Shown here piece after piece: positions 11,113-26,946 of a stretch of 64,000 nt of DNA. The first letter of the stretch is position 1. Each line of letters opens with the position of its first letter. The translations under genes and the position numbers were made by a program. Below the pieces are notes generated by a model that searched no databases, was not told the origin of the DNA, and saw nothing but the letters and a program-made list of their open reading frames with translations. Source of the DNA: Hypericum androsaemum (Eukaryota > Streptophyta > Magnoliopsida > Malpighiales > Hypericaceae); contig OZ023184.1 in the NCBI GenBank assembly GCA_963995505.1, positions 6,014,001 through 6,078,000 on the forward strand, in the 5' to 3' direction.

Positions 11113-12929
11113 GAGATAATTACGCAGACCCCTGCTGTTTGGTATGGGATAATTACTCTCAATGTTTGGAATAGTCGACTCTCATCCCTATTTTTCGACT
11201 ATAGATTAAAAACTTTTCATAGTTTGATTTTATTATACTCTCAAGTCACTCTCAACAGATTTTTTCTTTTTTTGTCATAGAAATGACAAAAATACTCTTG
11301 GAAAAAACCCTACCTTCTTCGACCTCTAGATTTGACTATGAACACCAAGAACAAAACCCAGAAATCATAATCGACGAAGAGAGAGAAAAACACAAACTAA
11401 TTTTCCAAACCAGAACCCCGGCCCGGCGCCGTGTGCCTCGTCCTTAGAATCGTCGTAGCTCGAGAAACCACCGTATAAAATTGCCAATACACAAATCCAG
11501 TAACTATCAAACGGAAAAGAACCGCGTGCGGCAGGGGGCCCAAATTTTTTTTCTCGTCTTTCTCCAGGAGAAAATTAATTCAAACCAAGAAGAAGAAACT
11601 AAAGCAAAATTAGGGCTTTTGCCCAAAATTTTGGTCTCTTCTCCTTCTCCAGGAGAACATTAATCAATTGACACCCAGCAAGAACCCCATCCCAGAACGA
11701 CTACCTAACTCCATCCAGCGACGCTAGTACGGAAACGATGACGGGGTGGTGGCTTCAGTTTTTTTAAACCATGCAGTCCCTTCCCCACGTTCATACTAGA
11801 CTCAATAAGCGCCACCGTTAGAACTCCTTCCGCCGCTCGGGCGCAGCGTGTGTTTCTGGTGAGGGGCCATTTAAGAAGACGCCGTCGTCTCTCAAAGTCC
11901 TAGTGTGATACTCCATAAATGATATGTACTGTCTGAAATGCTTAAGTTATTTGATTTGGCTATCCATATCAACAAGGTGCACCTTCTTTTCTGGCGCACA
12001 TCCTGAGAGAACTCTAAGATTAAACGTATTTGGCCGGGAGTAGGATCAGTATGGGTGACCTCCTGGAAAGTTTTCGGGATGCATGTGAGTGAGGACAAAA
12101 TACGCTGGAAAAGACATATGTTGGTATGTGAAATAGTCGGTCAAATCACAGGATGTTACGTTTGGTATCAGAGCATCACCTCGGCTAGTACAGTGTGATT
12201 CGGGGATCGAACGCACCAGAAGACGAGGGATTCTAGGATTGATTGATTCTGGTGCGACGAAGTCATCGCGTATTTAAGGAGGGACGAATGTGATACTCCG
12301 TAAATGATATGTACTGTCTGAAATACTTAAGTAATTTGATTTGGCTATCCATATCAACAAGGTGCACCTTTTTTTTCGGCACACATCCTGAGAGAACTCC
12401 AAGTTTAAATATGTTTGGCCGGAAGTAGGATCAGGATGGGTGACCTCCTGGAAAGTTTCCGGGATGGGTATGAGTGAGGACAAAATACGCTGGAAAAGAC
12501 CTGTGTTGGTCTGTGGAGACAGTCGGTCAGATCACGGGACGTTACACCTAGCCTCTACCCGCTCCCTAATTTTAAACCCCAGCACCTTCGATTCTACCAT
12601 CTCCTCCAGCGACGCTAGTACAGAAAGGGTTTTGGAATTCGTAGTGTCTATCATCCTAATTAGTGGAATTTGTCCCTGTGCAGTTGAGTTTGAAAGATTG
12701 GGTTCAGATTGAAGAATTTATTGGAAGATTTCTGAGTTTGATTTGGGTAGATTTTTTTTCCAAAGGTATTTTTGTCATTTCCATGATAAAAAATGAAAAA
12801 ATATCTGACGACGTCAGCGAGGGGTTTAAAAGTATAATAAAACCAAACTTCAGAGAATTTTTAATCGATTTTCGAAAGACAGTGAGAGACGAAAATGCCA
12901 AATATTAGAAGTCTGAGAATAATTATCCA
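11113..12929. mobile_element. Mutator-like non-autonomous element, copy 2
   Basis: Duplicate of the element at 8481-10298, created by the 2.6-kb tandem duplication. Its left TSD TAGTAATAT (11104-11112) is intact. The right TSD is reduced to TAGT by a small deletion, and the terminal C is changed to A. Confidence 0.85.
11904..12546 (+). mobile_element. Cassandra TRIM retrotransposon, copy 2
   Basis: LTRs at 11904-12160 and 12289-12546, primer binding site at 12163-12175 and purine tract just before 12289. The TSD CCTAG is perfect on both sides (11899-11903 and 12547-12551), which confirms the element ends. Carried here by the 2.6-kb duplication and not by a separate transposition. Confidence 0.93.
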
Positions 12930-13495
12930 TAGTTGTCGAATAATTTCTTGTTTAACGTGTCCTTTTTACAATCTGCATGTTTTAAGACACAGCATGACGA
13001 TCAAATCTTAGTTATGAGTGATTATCATTTGCATGATTCCGTTTCAAAATTTTCCATTGATGAAAGATATATGTTTATTATTGTATATGTCATACATTTT
13101 TTTTTGTCGGACATCTTTATTTGTAAATGCAGTTTTGTGCACTGTGGAGAAGTGAGGAAAGAGAGAGGACGAGTCCAATTTTTGTTTTTGAAAGAAGAGA
13201 GGAAGAGACCTTAGGGTATTATAATACAAGATTCCGAGTTGCGTTTTATTTGAAACTTTATTTAGAGGATGGAGTCTTCTGTTTCTGTAAATAATCAACG
13301 GTTGGAAGATGCTAATTCTTGGTTCAACGCAGACCGAGGTTCAAATCACGATTCATCTGGACATTTCCGAGCAAATGGTACAGATTTTTTTTATACATTA
13401 TCGGATACCCTGATAATTATCGGATTGATTAATTTGTATTTGACCTATATAAAATTTTTAAACAGTGACAAAATTTATTCAACAATTATTTAAAA

Positions 13496-14014
13496 TTGTT
13501 ATTCTAAAAAGCTCAAACTCAGTTTTGTTAAGATATAACAACTTTATCATTTATCTCGCTCTCCAAAAGTAAATGTTAGTATATTTCAATTCAATTCTAC
13601 GAATTGGCATTGGTCATGGATGGATCCTGTGCCTTTGTTCGGTGGCTTGGTCAATTCTAAACGTTTGAGTTATTTAACTAAGACGAAGAAAATGCGAGAG
13701 AGAATATGGGTGAATCTCTTTATCATATTTTTTTCAACTTTAATCTAATTTTTCCAAAAAAAAAACTAAGTCTTTTACCACCTGGTTTGACGAAATTATC
13801 ATAGTTTTACATTTTTTATAAGATGTGATATTGAGAGTCAAATATTGTCAGATTTTATTTTAGTTTGACTCTCGCAATGACTTTTTTTATATTTATTAGA
13901 CTTGAACTCAACACCTCTCTAAATAAATTCAAGTTCCCTATTACTTGAACCAACTTTAACTTGACCAACTTCCTTACCACTTGGATCAATTTTGAATTGT
14001 TTATTTAGATATCA
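13496..14014. other. AT-rich spacer
   Basis: Unique-looking AT-rich DNA right of the tandem duplication. No gene or element end recognised. Confidence 0.4.
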
Positions 14015-14554
14015 ATTTCTTACAGTGCCAACGATGATCTTCCGGACTCGTTGAAGTTCATGGGTTCGATTATGAAAAAGATGAAGAACAATTGGGCGAA
14101 CGAGGCAGATTCACAGTCAGACTTGGAGGACTTTCATCTACCACCTCCCAAGAACACTCGCTTTCTAGCGAGGAAGAAGACTGGGACTACCTATGCCAAT
14201 AAGGATCTACGTTGGTTAGAGTATGAGGTGGACTTTTGATGCGCCGCGGTTGATTTATCACCCTGGACTACCCGTGTTGTGGGTACCCCTACCAGTCTTC
14301 CTCCAACTTGTCCCCGCGGGCTAGGAAGAGGAACGCGAAGAAATAGAAGAAATGATCGCTTTAGATCAGTGGTTCCTTCATCGGTCTTGTTATCCCTCAA
14401 GTTTGTAGGGTCGAGTTCTTCTTTATGGCGATAGGCTTGCTGTTTTGTGGTTTCCTATTCGGCCTGTGTGTTTGGCTTCTCTTCCGTTTTCTTTTTTCTT
14501 TTTTTGTAACATTTTCGTTTCTTTGAAAAAAAAACTTATTTCTTACAGTGCCAA
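14015..14554 (+). mobile_element. Retroposed segment (506 bp) with 17-bp TSD
   Basis: ATTTCTTACAGTGCCAA occurs exactly at 14015-14031 and 14538-14554. The 506-bp insert between ends in a short A-run (about 14525-14534) preceded by a T-rich 3' region, as expected for a LINE-mobilised or 5'-truncated LINE insertion. An in-frame stretch (14051-14239, 62 codons) with acidic and lysine-rich composition could be the C-terminal piece of the source ORF; I do not recognise it. It may be a 5'-truncated LINE or a processed copy of an mRNA 3' end. Confidence 0.75.
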
Positions 14555-14984
14555 ATGTACGCCATGCTTTCTCCTCGAAACATGCAAACTAACACGTTAA
14601 AAGACAATCGCATGCATGGCGTGTTTGCTATTGCAGTTTCAACGATGAGGAAGTGATAAAATAATTTTATTTTCTTAAAAAAGTCGTGGAATTCAAAAAT
14701 TACGAATAGAATAACAAATACACTTAAGAAGACAGAGTAATACTTATAGCTGAAAACAGATAGCGAAATACATGATTAGATTATTTGCGAATAGAAAGGA
14801 ACACTGATCCGTAAAGCAATGAGTGGCTGAGGTGTCCGTATCTTTGCGATTGTTTGATTTTCACTTCAGGAGCAACCCCCAGATTTTGGCTCCTAAAGCC
14901 CAAGGGAAAGACAAAAAGTTCACGTCTTCATACGTCTTCTCATCGTTCACTATTATTATGAAGTACTAATATATATCTCTTCCA

Positions 14985-15206
14985 GTGGGGTTGATATGGT
15001 TATGTATTTTGGAGATATGCGTTTTTTCTATTAAATTTTATAGTAACAAGTTTTTTAATGGGAAGCTTGACCCACAAGATCTCTCCCATAGATCTCCGGA
15101 GCCTGGAAAGTGGTATCACCAGTTGCACTCGCTGTTTGCTTATATGTCTTTTGGTAACATGTATATATTTTAATAAAATTATATCTACTTATCAAAAAAA
15201 TATCTC
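14985..15206 (+). mobile_element. LINE-like 3' end fragment
   Basis: A short stretch ends TTTTAATAAAATTATATC then ACTTATCAAAAAAA, the type of 3' terminus seen in plant L1 LINEs. Two imperfect copies of a T-rich 3' motif occur (about 15000-15050 and 15140-15190). ATATCTCT-containing sequence on both sides (around 14970 and 15200) may be a degraded TSD. No protein coding remains. Confidence 0.4.
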
Positions 15207-16051
15207 TCTTCACTTCAAGTCGAACCGGAAAACTATGTCAATTTCTTTTAAAATGTTGAGAAAAATACAACATACGAGATTTACGTAAAAATTTTAAGAT
15301 GGGAAGAAAATCACGGACAAAAGAGAGTCGTCTACTATGCGAGTCAAACCGGTTACAAGGTCTCGGTGATGATTCTCTCTACCTCATAACTCTCAACTAC
15401 ACACATAAGATCTAGGCATATATCGATATATATAGGAGATTATTATTACTCTATCTAATTTGGGTTTGAATTTTACGAAAAAAAAAATCATCAACAGATC
15501 TTTTTTTGGATGGTGTTGGACGATAGTCGACTCCAAGATGTTTACCAAAACAAATATGTCTTTCCGTTCATATAATTGAGCGAAATAATAATAACAATAA
15601 ACAAGCATAGGAAATTATTCCAGGAGACGTATATTATATGGTAGCTAGAGTATATGAAAATAATTTAGCAAAGATGAGCATGACGTTTGCTTTTGGCGAG
15701 TAGCTAATAGAAGCTAGTGCCCACTTTTGCTTGGATTTGTTCCTTTCGTACTATGTTACAACTGTGCACTGTTTCCTAACTTGGTATTAATGTAGGACCT
15801 TGCCAAGATATTTTTTCATATAATGGTATTATATTTTAATTTTTGCATTTTTATTACTCATTTTGACACGTATTTTTGTTTAAATTATGCAACCTAGAAT
15901 TTTGACTAGTAGTAACTCGGAGTAATTCCAAATCGAGAGTGCACATTACATCCTGCTACATGGAGTATTCTGGATTCCCTAAGAAAAGAGTATTCTGGTG
16001 TTTTTTTTAATTACTAAACTGATTAATTTGGAACCAACAAACACTTGGATC
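15207..16051. other. Intergenic DNA left of the RPL32 retrocopy
   Basis: AT-rich. It would have to supply any promoter for the retrocopy; no clear TATA box with suitable spacing was identified. Confidence 0.4.
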
Positions 16052-16735
16052 AAACTCATGAAGATGTTACCCTCTCTTCCACTCGCCGTCCAGGTTTAGA
16101 CTTCAGAGGAAGCTAACTAAAACCAGGAAGGATGGCTGTCCCTTTGCTTACTAAGAAGATAATTAAGAAGCGGGTGAAGCATTTCAAGCGCCCGCAGAGC
16201 GACCGCAAGGTCACTGTGAAGACTAATTGGAGAAGGCCCAAGGGTATTGACTCCAGGGTCCGGAGAAAGTTCAAGGGTGTCACCTTGATGCCCAACATTG
16301 GTTATGGGTCTGACAAGAAAACCCGCCACTTTCTTCCCAATGGGTTTAAGAAGTTTGTTGTACACAACGCTTCTGAGTTGGAGCTTCTGATGATGCATAA
16401 CAGGAAATACTGTACTGAAATTGCTCATAACGTGTCGACCCGGAAGCGAAAGGAGATTGTCGAACGCGCTGCTCAGTTGGACGTTGTCGTTACCAACAAG
16501 TTGGCTAGGTTGCGCAGCCAAGAGGACGAGTGAAGTGTGGTTTTGCTATGTTATTCTGGCCCTCACTTGTTATGTTTACTGGTATCTTTAGGCAGTTTCA
16601 GAAATTTGGAACATCATCTCAGGATAATTTCTGTTTTGGAAGCTACCGCCCAGAATATTTGCTTTGGTTGCTGTATTTGATCAAATTGACTTGATTCATT
16701 TTAAGTCAAAAAAAAAAAAAACTCATGAAGATGTT
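16052..16735 (+). mobile_element. RPL32: Retroposed RPL32 mRNA copy with TSD and poly(A)
   Basis: The 17-base direct repeat AAACTCATGAAGATGTT occurs exactly at 16052-16068 and 16719-16735. The insert begins with a pyrimidine-rich leader (ACCCTCTCTTCC) like a ribosomal-protein mRNA 5' end, contains an uninterrupted 133-codon ORF and about 170 bp of 3'UTR-like sequence, and ends in an A-run (about 16708-16720). Leader, absence of introns, poly(A) and TSD together mark reverse transcription of a near full-length mRNA by LINE machinery. The near-perfect TSD and A-run suggest a young event. Confidence 0.93.
16132..16533 (+). CDS. RPL32: 60S ribosomal protein L32 (eL32), intronless retrocopy
   Basis: The 133-residue ORF is full length for plant eL32 and begins [18 protein letters not shown]. 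It includes the conserved [17 protein letters not shown] block (about residues 33-49), the [14 protein letters not shown] block and the [17 protein letters not shown] block. eL32 is a component of the large cytosolic ribosomal subunit. The CDS lies wholly inside an insert with 17-bp TSDs and a poly(A) tract, so it is a processed copy; plant RPL32 genes normally have introns. All codons are intact, without frameshift or stop, so it may be a young pseudogene or a working retrogene. The start is the first ATG, in purine context (AGGATGG). Expression cannot be judged from sequence. Confidence 0.9.
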   Translation: MAVPLLTKKIIKKRVKHFKRPQSDRKVTVKTNWRRPKGIDSRVRRKFKGVTLMPNIGYGSDKKTRHFLPNGFKKFVVHNASELELLMMHNRKYCTEIAHNVSTRKRKEIVERAAQLDVVVTNKLARLRSQEDE

Positions 16736-17437
16736 GTTTCAATTTTTTTTGGGCAAGTGATATTTTTTCAGTTTAACTAAGATGTCTGGAGTTTTAGTTC
16801 TTGAAAATATAACAGTCTTAAATACTAATTATCATACCTTTGCAACCTTTCAAAAATTTCATCCAACTCGAACCTAGATTAATAGGTCTGGTAAATTTTT
16901 GGATATCAAATAGTATAAAAGAAACCAATTAATTTGTATTAATTTGAATTCGAGTGGTTCAAGAATCTTTTATTAATCTGCCAACTTGATAGTACGTTAA
17001 ATAGAATATTATAGAAACATTTTCCGCCACCAGTGGTGTGAAAATGACTAACCTATGATAGATTCTGAAATAACTCGAGAGAATTATTTAATCTGCTAGA
17101 GCACAAATAATTGGAGACCCCAAGATTTTCCGTGGTAGGAAGATTATACAAGCGAAATGAACCAGAAAAGTTTTCGATCACAAAACGAAAAAAAGACTTG
17201 TTTTATCATTGTTTTTGTGTATTCCATTAAATTATAAGTGAGATGGCTAAATGTTAAGAAGTTCAACACAAAATATTGCTGTGGTGTTGATGGCTTGGGG
17301 TCTATTGAAAGTACCATTTCTGACTCTTTCCTCCTCAATAATTTCATCATGAGGGTGGCATTGAGCCCATGAATGTGACCATTTTATTGTTTCTTTTGAT
17401 ATAAACATACAACCTCAACAAATTCCTTGAATGGCAT
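16736..17437. other. AT-rich spacer
   Basis: No coding signal. A 68-codon minus-strand frame (17144-17350) has no recognisable features. Confidence 0.4.
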
Positions 17438-17870
17438 ATGCACGAGATCCTAAAATTCAATTGTGATGTGTCGTGGACGGAGACATTTTTCCCATTTGGG
17501 ATTGCTACGATTCCACGGAACTATCAAGACCTCGCTATTTCAGGTCAATTTGAACTCATCTCAGCCTGCTCGCCACTGGATGCAGAGCTCGAAGCCATCG
17601 CATTGGCTATATCTTTGATATAGAAGGAATACTCAACAAAATTGATTGCAGTCTCGCATTCACCTTCATACACGATCCCAATGGAAAATTGGATTCTTGG
17701 TCAGAAATATTTGCCAATCACTTCTACTTTTACCAAATTATAGGCTCAATCTCATATATAAAATACAGGACCATGTTGTTGCTTGGATTGACAAACAAGA
17801 TAGATTAGGCTTGGTAATTAACTCCTTCATCATCCACTTGAGATGGACGCTCTCGTGTATATTGATTTCC
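17438..17870 (+). pseudogene. Remnant of plant RNase H-like (RVT_3) domain
   Basis: The open stretch 17438-17623 contains a pattern typical of the RNase H-like domain at the C terminus of plant non-LTR retroelement proteins: LKFNCDVSW (compare K-N-D-G/A), GIATIPRN and DAELEAIALAISL. A stop follows. Downstream, GILNKIDCS in another frame resembles the next conserved segment (I-E-x-D-C). The copy is short and frame-broken, so it is a decayed fragment. Host-domesticated relatives exist, but nothing here suggests function. Confidence 0.5.
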
Positions 17871-17909
17871 CAACCTGATCAATATATAATAATGTATGTT
17901 TTCCTTTAA

Positions 17910-19526
17910 AAAATCAAGTACTATGGAACACGTGTCAGGTAAATTAGAGCAAGCTCCCTTCAAATCATTCAAAAATATATCTAACGAGAAAAATTACGAA
18001 TCATTCAAACGACATAGTTAAAGAAAATTGACAACGCATATTTTGAGAAGGCATCAACAACAAATTTACACTTCATCTAATTGTGCTAAAGGCAAAATGC
18101 ATTTGACCTAATGACATGACACATAGAAATTAATTGACATAAGACTATGTTTCTATACTTGACACGTATAACTTGATATAAATATTTATTTAAAAAAATT
18201 GTGCTAAATCTGGATCTCCGAGCCAAGGTGGTCGCGTGCAAAGTCTAGACCAAAATAGAGTACCCTTTTATTGTTTTTTATTGTTTTGTTCTCTAGTTAA
18301 GACCTTATAATTGATCTATGGACATGTTTGCTTTGTATCTACTCCAATTTCATTATTTTTGTTGGAACTTTTTTATTGGGCTCTTAGCTTTGAGTGGGTG
18401 ATGGTGGTTAACTTGGAAAGCTACGTCAACGGTGTACAATAAACGCCGTGACTAAGCATGCAAATTGCGAGTGCCTTAGATATGCGTATTGCACTGATAT
18501 TGCCAAAGGAATTAAGATCTCTCTTGAGAGACCATTTCACTTTTTTTTAGAAGTAAATTTTTATTAACAGTAAAAATATTTACGTCAAACATTTAAGCCT
18601 AGTGTAGGATTTCCTCATTTAAAATGGGATTATAATTGCGTGATTCGTTAAAATCTTACTTCGATAAAATCTAATGAAAAAATGGAAAAAAAGGTAGTGT
18701 TACCACTACAAGAGCCGTTTCATATTCTTTTCGCATGATCTTAATTGTGGCTGGTTCACTGCTGATTTTTTTTTTCTTTCAGAGTTGTAAAAAAAATTTT
18801 AAAATTAATTAATTCAAATTTGAATCGTTCAAACGAAAATATTGTTCATTCCAAATTATTTTGGACATGTGTTTTAAGAGTCGAATTCAATAACTAAGTC
18901 AATTATGCCTCATGCAGGCATCCTATTAGATTCGTGGAATCTGTTCGAAATATCTCTGGTGGAGGCTTCAAAACTTTTTCGCGTGTAAGACAGAGAAGTT
19001 TGTTTCTTTTATTTCCCACCTTTTCCACTCCCGAGGCTCAACACATAAAATAAATAAAATGTACCGGGGAATTGGTGACAGCTAGCATCCACACGGGCAC
19101 GACACCATTTTGATGCAATTAAATTAATTGAGCTTCTACTTTCTTTTTCATTATTAAATCATTAGTCGTAAAGCTCTGGCTAAATATTACTCCATTTTTT
19201 AAATCTTTTTAAGAATAACAGGTACTAATCGATATTCGATTTGGACAGGATAAAAAAAATTTCTACTGATAATTAATATAGTACAGCCTGATTATTCAAA
19301 ATTCAAAATTTTAATTAAATTAAACAATATTTCACTAGTTACTAAGTATGCAGTTTCTTATACATTTTCTATTTTATTTTGTTTCTTATACGGATTACCA
19401 ACCGTGGGTGGGTGGGAAGAGACCGGATTAAGTTGGAACTAAAAAAAATTTGTCCATAGGTGGGGACTACATTTTGGGCCGTCAGATTTGATTATCTTTA
19501 AATCTGATGGTCAATAACCTATCAGG
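17910..19526. other. Intergenic DNA, no gene seen
   Basis: AT-rich sequence. An imperfect palindrome built on CGTCAGATTTGAT and ATCTGATGG lies at about 19480-19512 next to the tandem repeat that follows. No gene supported. Confidence 0.4.
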
Positions 19527-19665
19527 TGATATTGGTTTGCATGTGAAGTGATATTGGTTTGCATGTGAAGTGATATTGGTTTGCAAGACACTGGTTTACA
19601 CATGAAGTGATATTGGTTTACACATGAAGTGATATTGGTTTACATATGAAGTGATATTGGTTTGA
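19527..19665 (+). repeat. Short tandem repeat of about 21 bp
   Basis: About six copies of a 20- to 22-base unit with core GTGATATTGGTTTGCATGTGA, drifting to GTGATATTGGTTTACACATGA in the right half. A derived unit (GACACTGGTTTACACATGA) sits in the middle. Flanking GGGGAC motifs in opposite orientation (about 19461-19470 and 19670-19705) hint that the array sits inside a small inverted-repeat element. Confidence 0.8.
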
Positions 19666-21315
19666 GTTAGTCCCCAAATATGGGAACTACCCCAGTCCCC
19701 ACCAAATCTGTCCCGAGTGGGAAGCCCTTTTGTTTGGTAAATTAATATACTCGTGTTCATCTTGGACAAATACACATCATGCCAAGCTAATTTAGAACTC
19801 AACTTTGGCTTGTTGACCTTCCGGCAACAATTATAATATGCTTTAAGCCAGCCAATTACGCAACCGGAAAGCAAACAAACATTACACAAAAGTACATACA
19901 TTCAACTAATTTAGTCCACCGAGAGCTGTTTAGACACCAAAAAAGCACCAATAGATCTAATCTAGCCAATGGAAACCCTTCAAAACGTCCTCCTATTATG
20001 AACTATCATCATTGTCCCCGGACAATAAACAAAAAACTTGTCCAAGAAAAGCCCGAAATTTAGACTGGCCACAGAGGAATAAGAAATTAATCCCAGCACA
20101 AATCCCACAAATGATTGGCGGTGAATTGAACAATATGATGAGTCCTGTTTGATGCTAGTGTTCCATACCCATCTGTTTGCTTTTCGAGTCGGAAGGCATT
20201 ATTGATCAAGCTTATTCAATATCCAGTCACTTATTAGATTGATTAATCAAGTCTAAGCTCATAAAATACATTATTCAGCAAGCGACTTTTAATACCACGT
20301 CCACAGAATTTTAAGTTGAAGGATGCCTCTTATCATCTCTAGGATGATGTGGTAAAGGCAAAATCCGACCCTACACTCATTTTGGATGAAAATGATAATT
20401 GTAGTGAAGGACTCAGGACCTTCCACCCGTCACTTATTTTTGGCAATCCAAAGACCAAATTAGATTCCATGGCGAATAGATATTTGAAGCATTATCCACT
20501 AGTCTCAGTTAACAAAATTTTAAAATCTCATCCTCATCATACAAACTTCGTGCTGAGAAAAATGAGTGTCAGCACATGAAACGAGCCGGTTTGATAGAAC
20601 CTGGTGAGGCTGTTGACAGCAGATTTCTTTATCAGCCAAGATTTTCTGTTGGAAAACACCACAAACTCGTTGCCAGTCACTTGTTTGTGAGCTCAATGTC
20701 ACAATCACAGACAATGTTGATTAAGGGTCAATGTATGTGTGGATGCAATTATTCGGGTTCTTGTCGTTAAATTACACTCGAGTCCAAACATCAGCATCTT
20801 ACCAATTCCACCACCTAGATGCGAAGATGCAAGAAAACAAGGTTCTACTAACCACAAGTACAATCAATCTATCAAAAGGTGCAATTCCAACACCGACCCC
20901 CAACACATAAAAGTCAAAGCTTTTAGACCAGGAACATCTTTCTAATTTCAAGGCAGCAATTCAGCTAAAAGTTCAGCTACCATACGAAGAGCACGAAGAA
21001 AGCGCATGTTTGGTTCATGCTTCTAGAAAACTCGAGATGGCAGAGCTTCATCGTTACTATACCGTTAGGCGGTATCGTCACATGGAATATCCCCCCTGGT
21101 TTTCCCGACAGACGCAAATTAAGTGATCCAAGCAGAGAATCTATATGCCGGGGTACACCCCAGCACCTACTTCAAATTATCTCTATCAAGTTTTGTTTGT
21201 GAAAATACTGACAATTGATAGAGGTAATGTCATACCTGGAAAGATTCTCTGTTGGAAGCTTGCTTCCAAGCGTAACTTACAAATTATTATACACAAGGAG
21301 GAATTAATCCAGCAA
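19666..21315. other. Intergenic DNA downstream of FTSH
   Basis: No gene supported. The part next to 21315 should include the FTSH 3'UTR. Small open frames at 20349-20770 have no recognisable features. Confidence 0.4.
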
Positions 21316-25697
<4,382 letters not shown>

Positions 25698-25741
25698 CGT
25701 GTTGGACTGGGTGACATGAATCAACTGGAGCGGTGAAGAAG

Positions 25742-26140
25742 AAACCCTAAGGAAACGGTTATAGTAAAAATAAATAAATAATAAATGGATTTAGGTGATA
25801 TTTGTTTTTGGTTTGATATTTAATTCAGGGTAAGGGAGCGAAGCGGAGAAGAGAGGAAATCTTCGGGGATTTTGATTATAGGCGAGCTGGAAGGTGAGGG
25901 TTGAGTGTGTTTTTACGATTTTGTCCTCCTTTCGGAGGAGGGTGTTGGGTTTATTTTGGGGGTAGTGTTGTCATTGGGAGGTTTCTGGGGTTTGGCCTTC
26001 CGTGGCGAGAAGACGGGCCACAAGTACTAGTGTGGGTTGGAGTCGGTGCTGGAGGAACGGGCTTTTTGACTAAATGGGCCGGAACGAGTATTTTGGGCTT
26101 CCTGATGGGTGGTTTCTTCTCTAGAATGGGGCCCGGCCCA
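25742..26140 (-). promoter_or_regulatory. FTSH upstream region: telo-box and site II motifs
   Basis: Upstream of the FTSH ATG lies a telo-box (AAACCCTAA, 25742-25750). Three TGGGCC/TGGGCT site II-type motifs follow further upstream (26075-26080, 26094-26099 and, reversed as GGCCCA, 26135-26140). In plants telo-boxes combined with site II elements mark promoters of growth-related, translation and mitochondrial genes, which fits a mitochondrial protease. No obvious TATA box. Motif presence is seen; function is inferred. Confidence 0.45.
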
Positions 26141-26160
26141 TATGAGCATGTTCATGATTG

Positions 26161-26946
26161 ATCAAATGGGTTACTTATTCATGAAACACTTAGATTAATC
26201 GGTCATAGTTGTTATTGTAAAAAAAAAACAGAGTTCGATCAACGGTTTGATCAGCCAGATCATGATCCAGGATTATGGCCGGGTCATTTCTATACAAAAT
26301 CCAAAAATTCAAATTGACCATTTCTTTGAAAAAAAAGAATTTAAGAGTTTTTTAAATTTGAAATGATTAAATTAGAATAATGATACGCATAAGCAAATAA
26401 AATTTGTAAAAAAATAGATGATATTAGAATTATTTGATAATGTATAATATAATATTTTAAAAAACTTTCTTCACCAAATGGAAAAATTTTGGGATCGCCT
26501 TCAGATTCGTTTTTAAAAATATTGGTTATTATAACCTTAACATGAGTTTCCGATTACGGTTACGTTGAAACTAGGTAAGCAAATATACCAATTTTAGTTT
26601 TTTTTGCTTGTTGGAACTCACCAATTTTAGGTTGCCGAGGGTGTTAGAATGTCATATGGCTTTCTATCTCAGTAATAGAAATGTAACTCATATAACTTAC
26701 ATGCATCATTAATATAAGAATATTCATAAAATCTTACCGTTTAAAAAAAATCAGGTTTTGACAGCTGAACATACATAGAACTGTTTATACAAGATCCCTA
26801 GACTAGAACTGCAATAATATTCGGTTTACTTTTCTTTTTTGAAAAGTAGTAATATTCCGTTTACACCGTATTACTTTTTAGTTTCTAGCAACCTGGAGGC
26901 ACATAACAAAAAAAAAAATTCCACCTTGACCTAGTGTTAATGGTGG
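26161..26946. other. Intergenic DNA between FTSH and WRKY
   Basis: AT-rich, no gene. The right end should hold the WRKY 3'UTR on the minus strand. Confidence 0.4.

Larger units (their letters stand above)
10875..13495. repeat. Tandem duplication of 2.6 kb, copy 2
   Basis: Second copy of the 8242-10874 unit, ending at ATTATTTAAAATT near 13495. Differences include a 7-base deletion just right of the MULE (around 12930), which removed most of that copy's right TSD, and single-base changes in the Cassandra LTRs. Confidence 0.95.

Noticed and set aside
25901..26161. 86-codon plus-strand ORF upstream of FTSH
   Set aside because: Low-complexity Gly/Phe-rich, overlaps the likely FTSH promoter with site II motifs, and no homology recognised.
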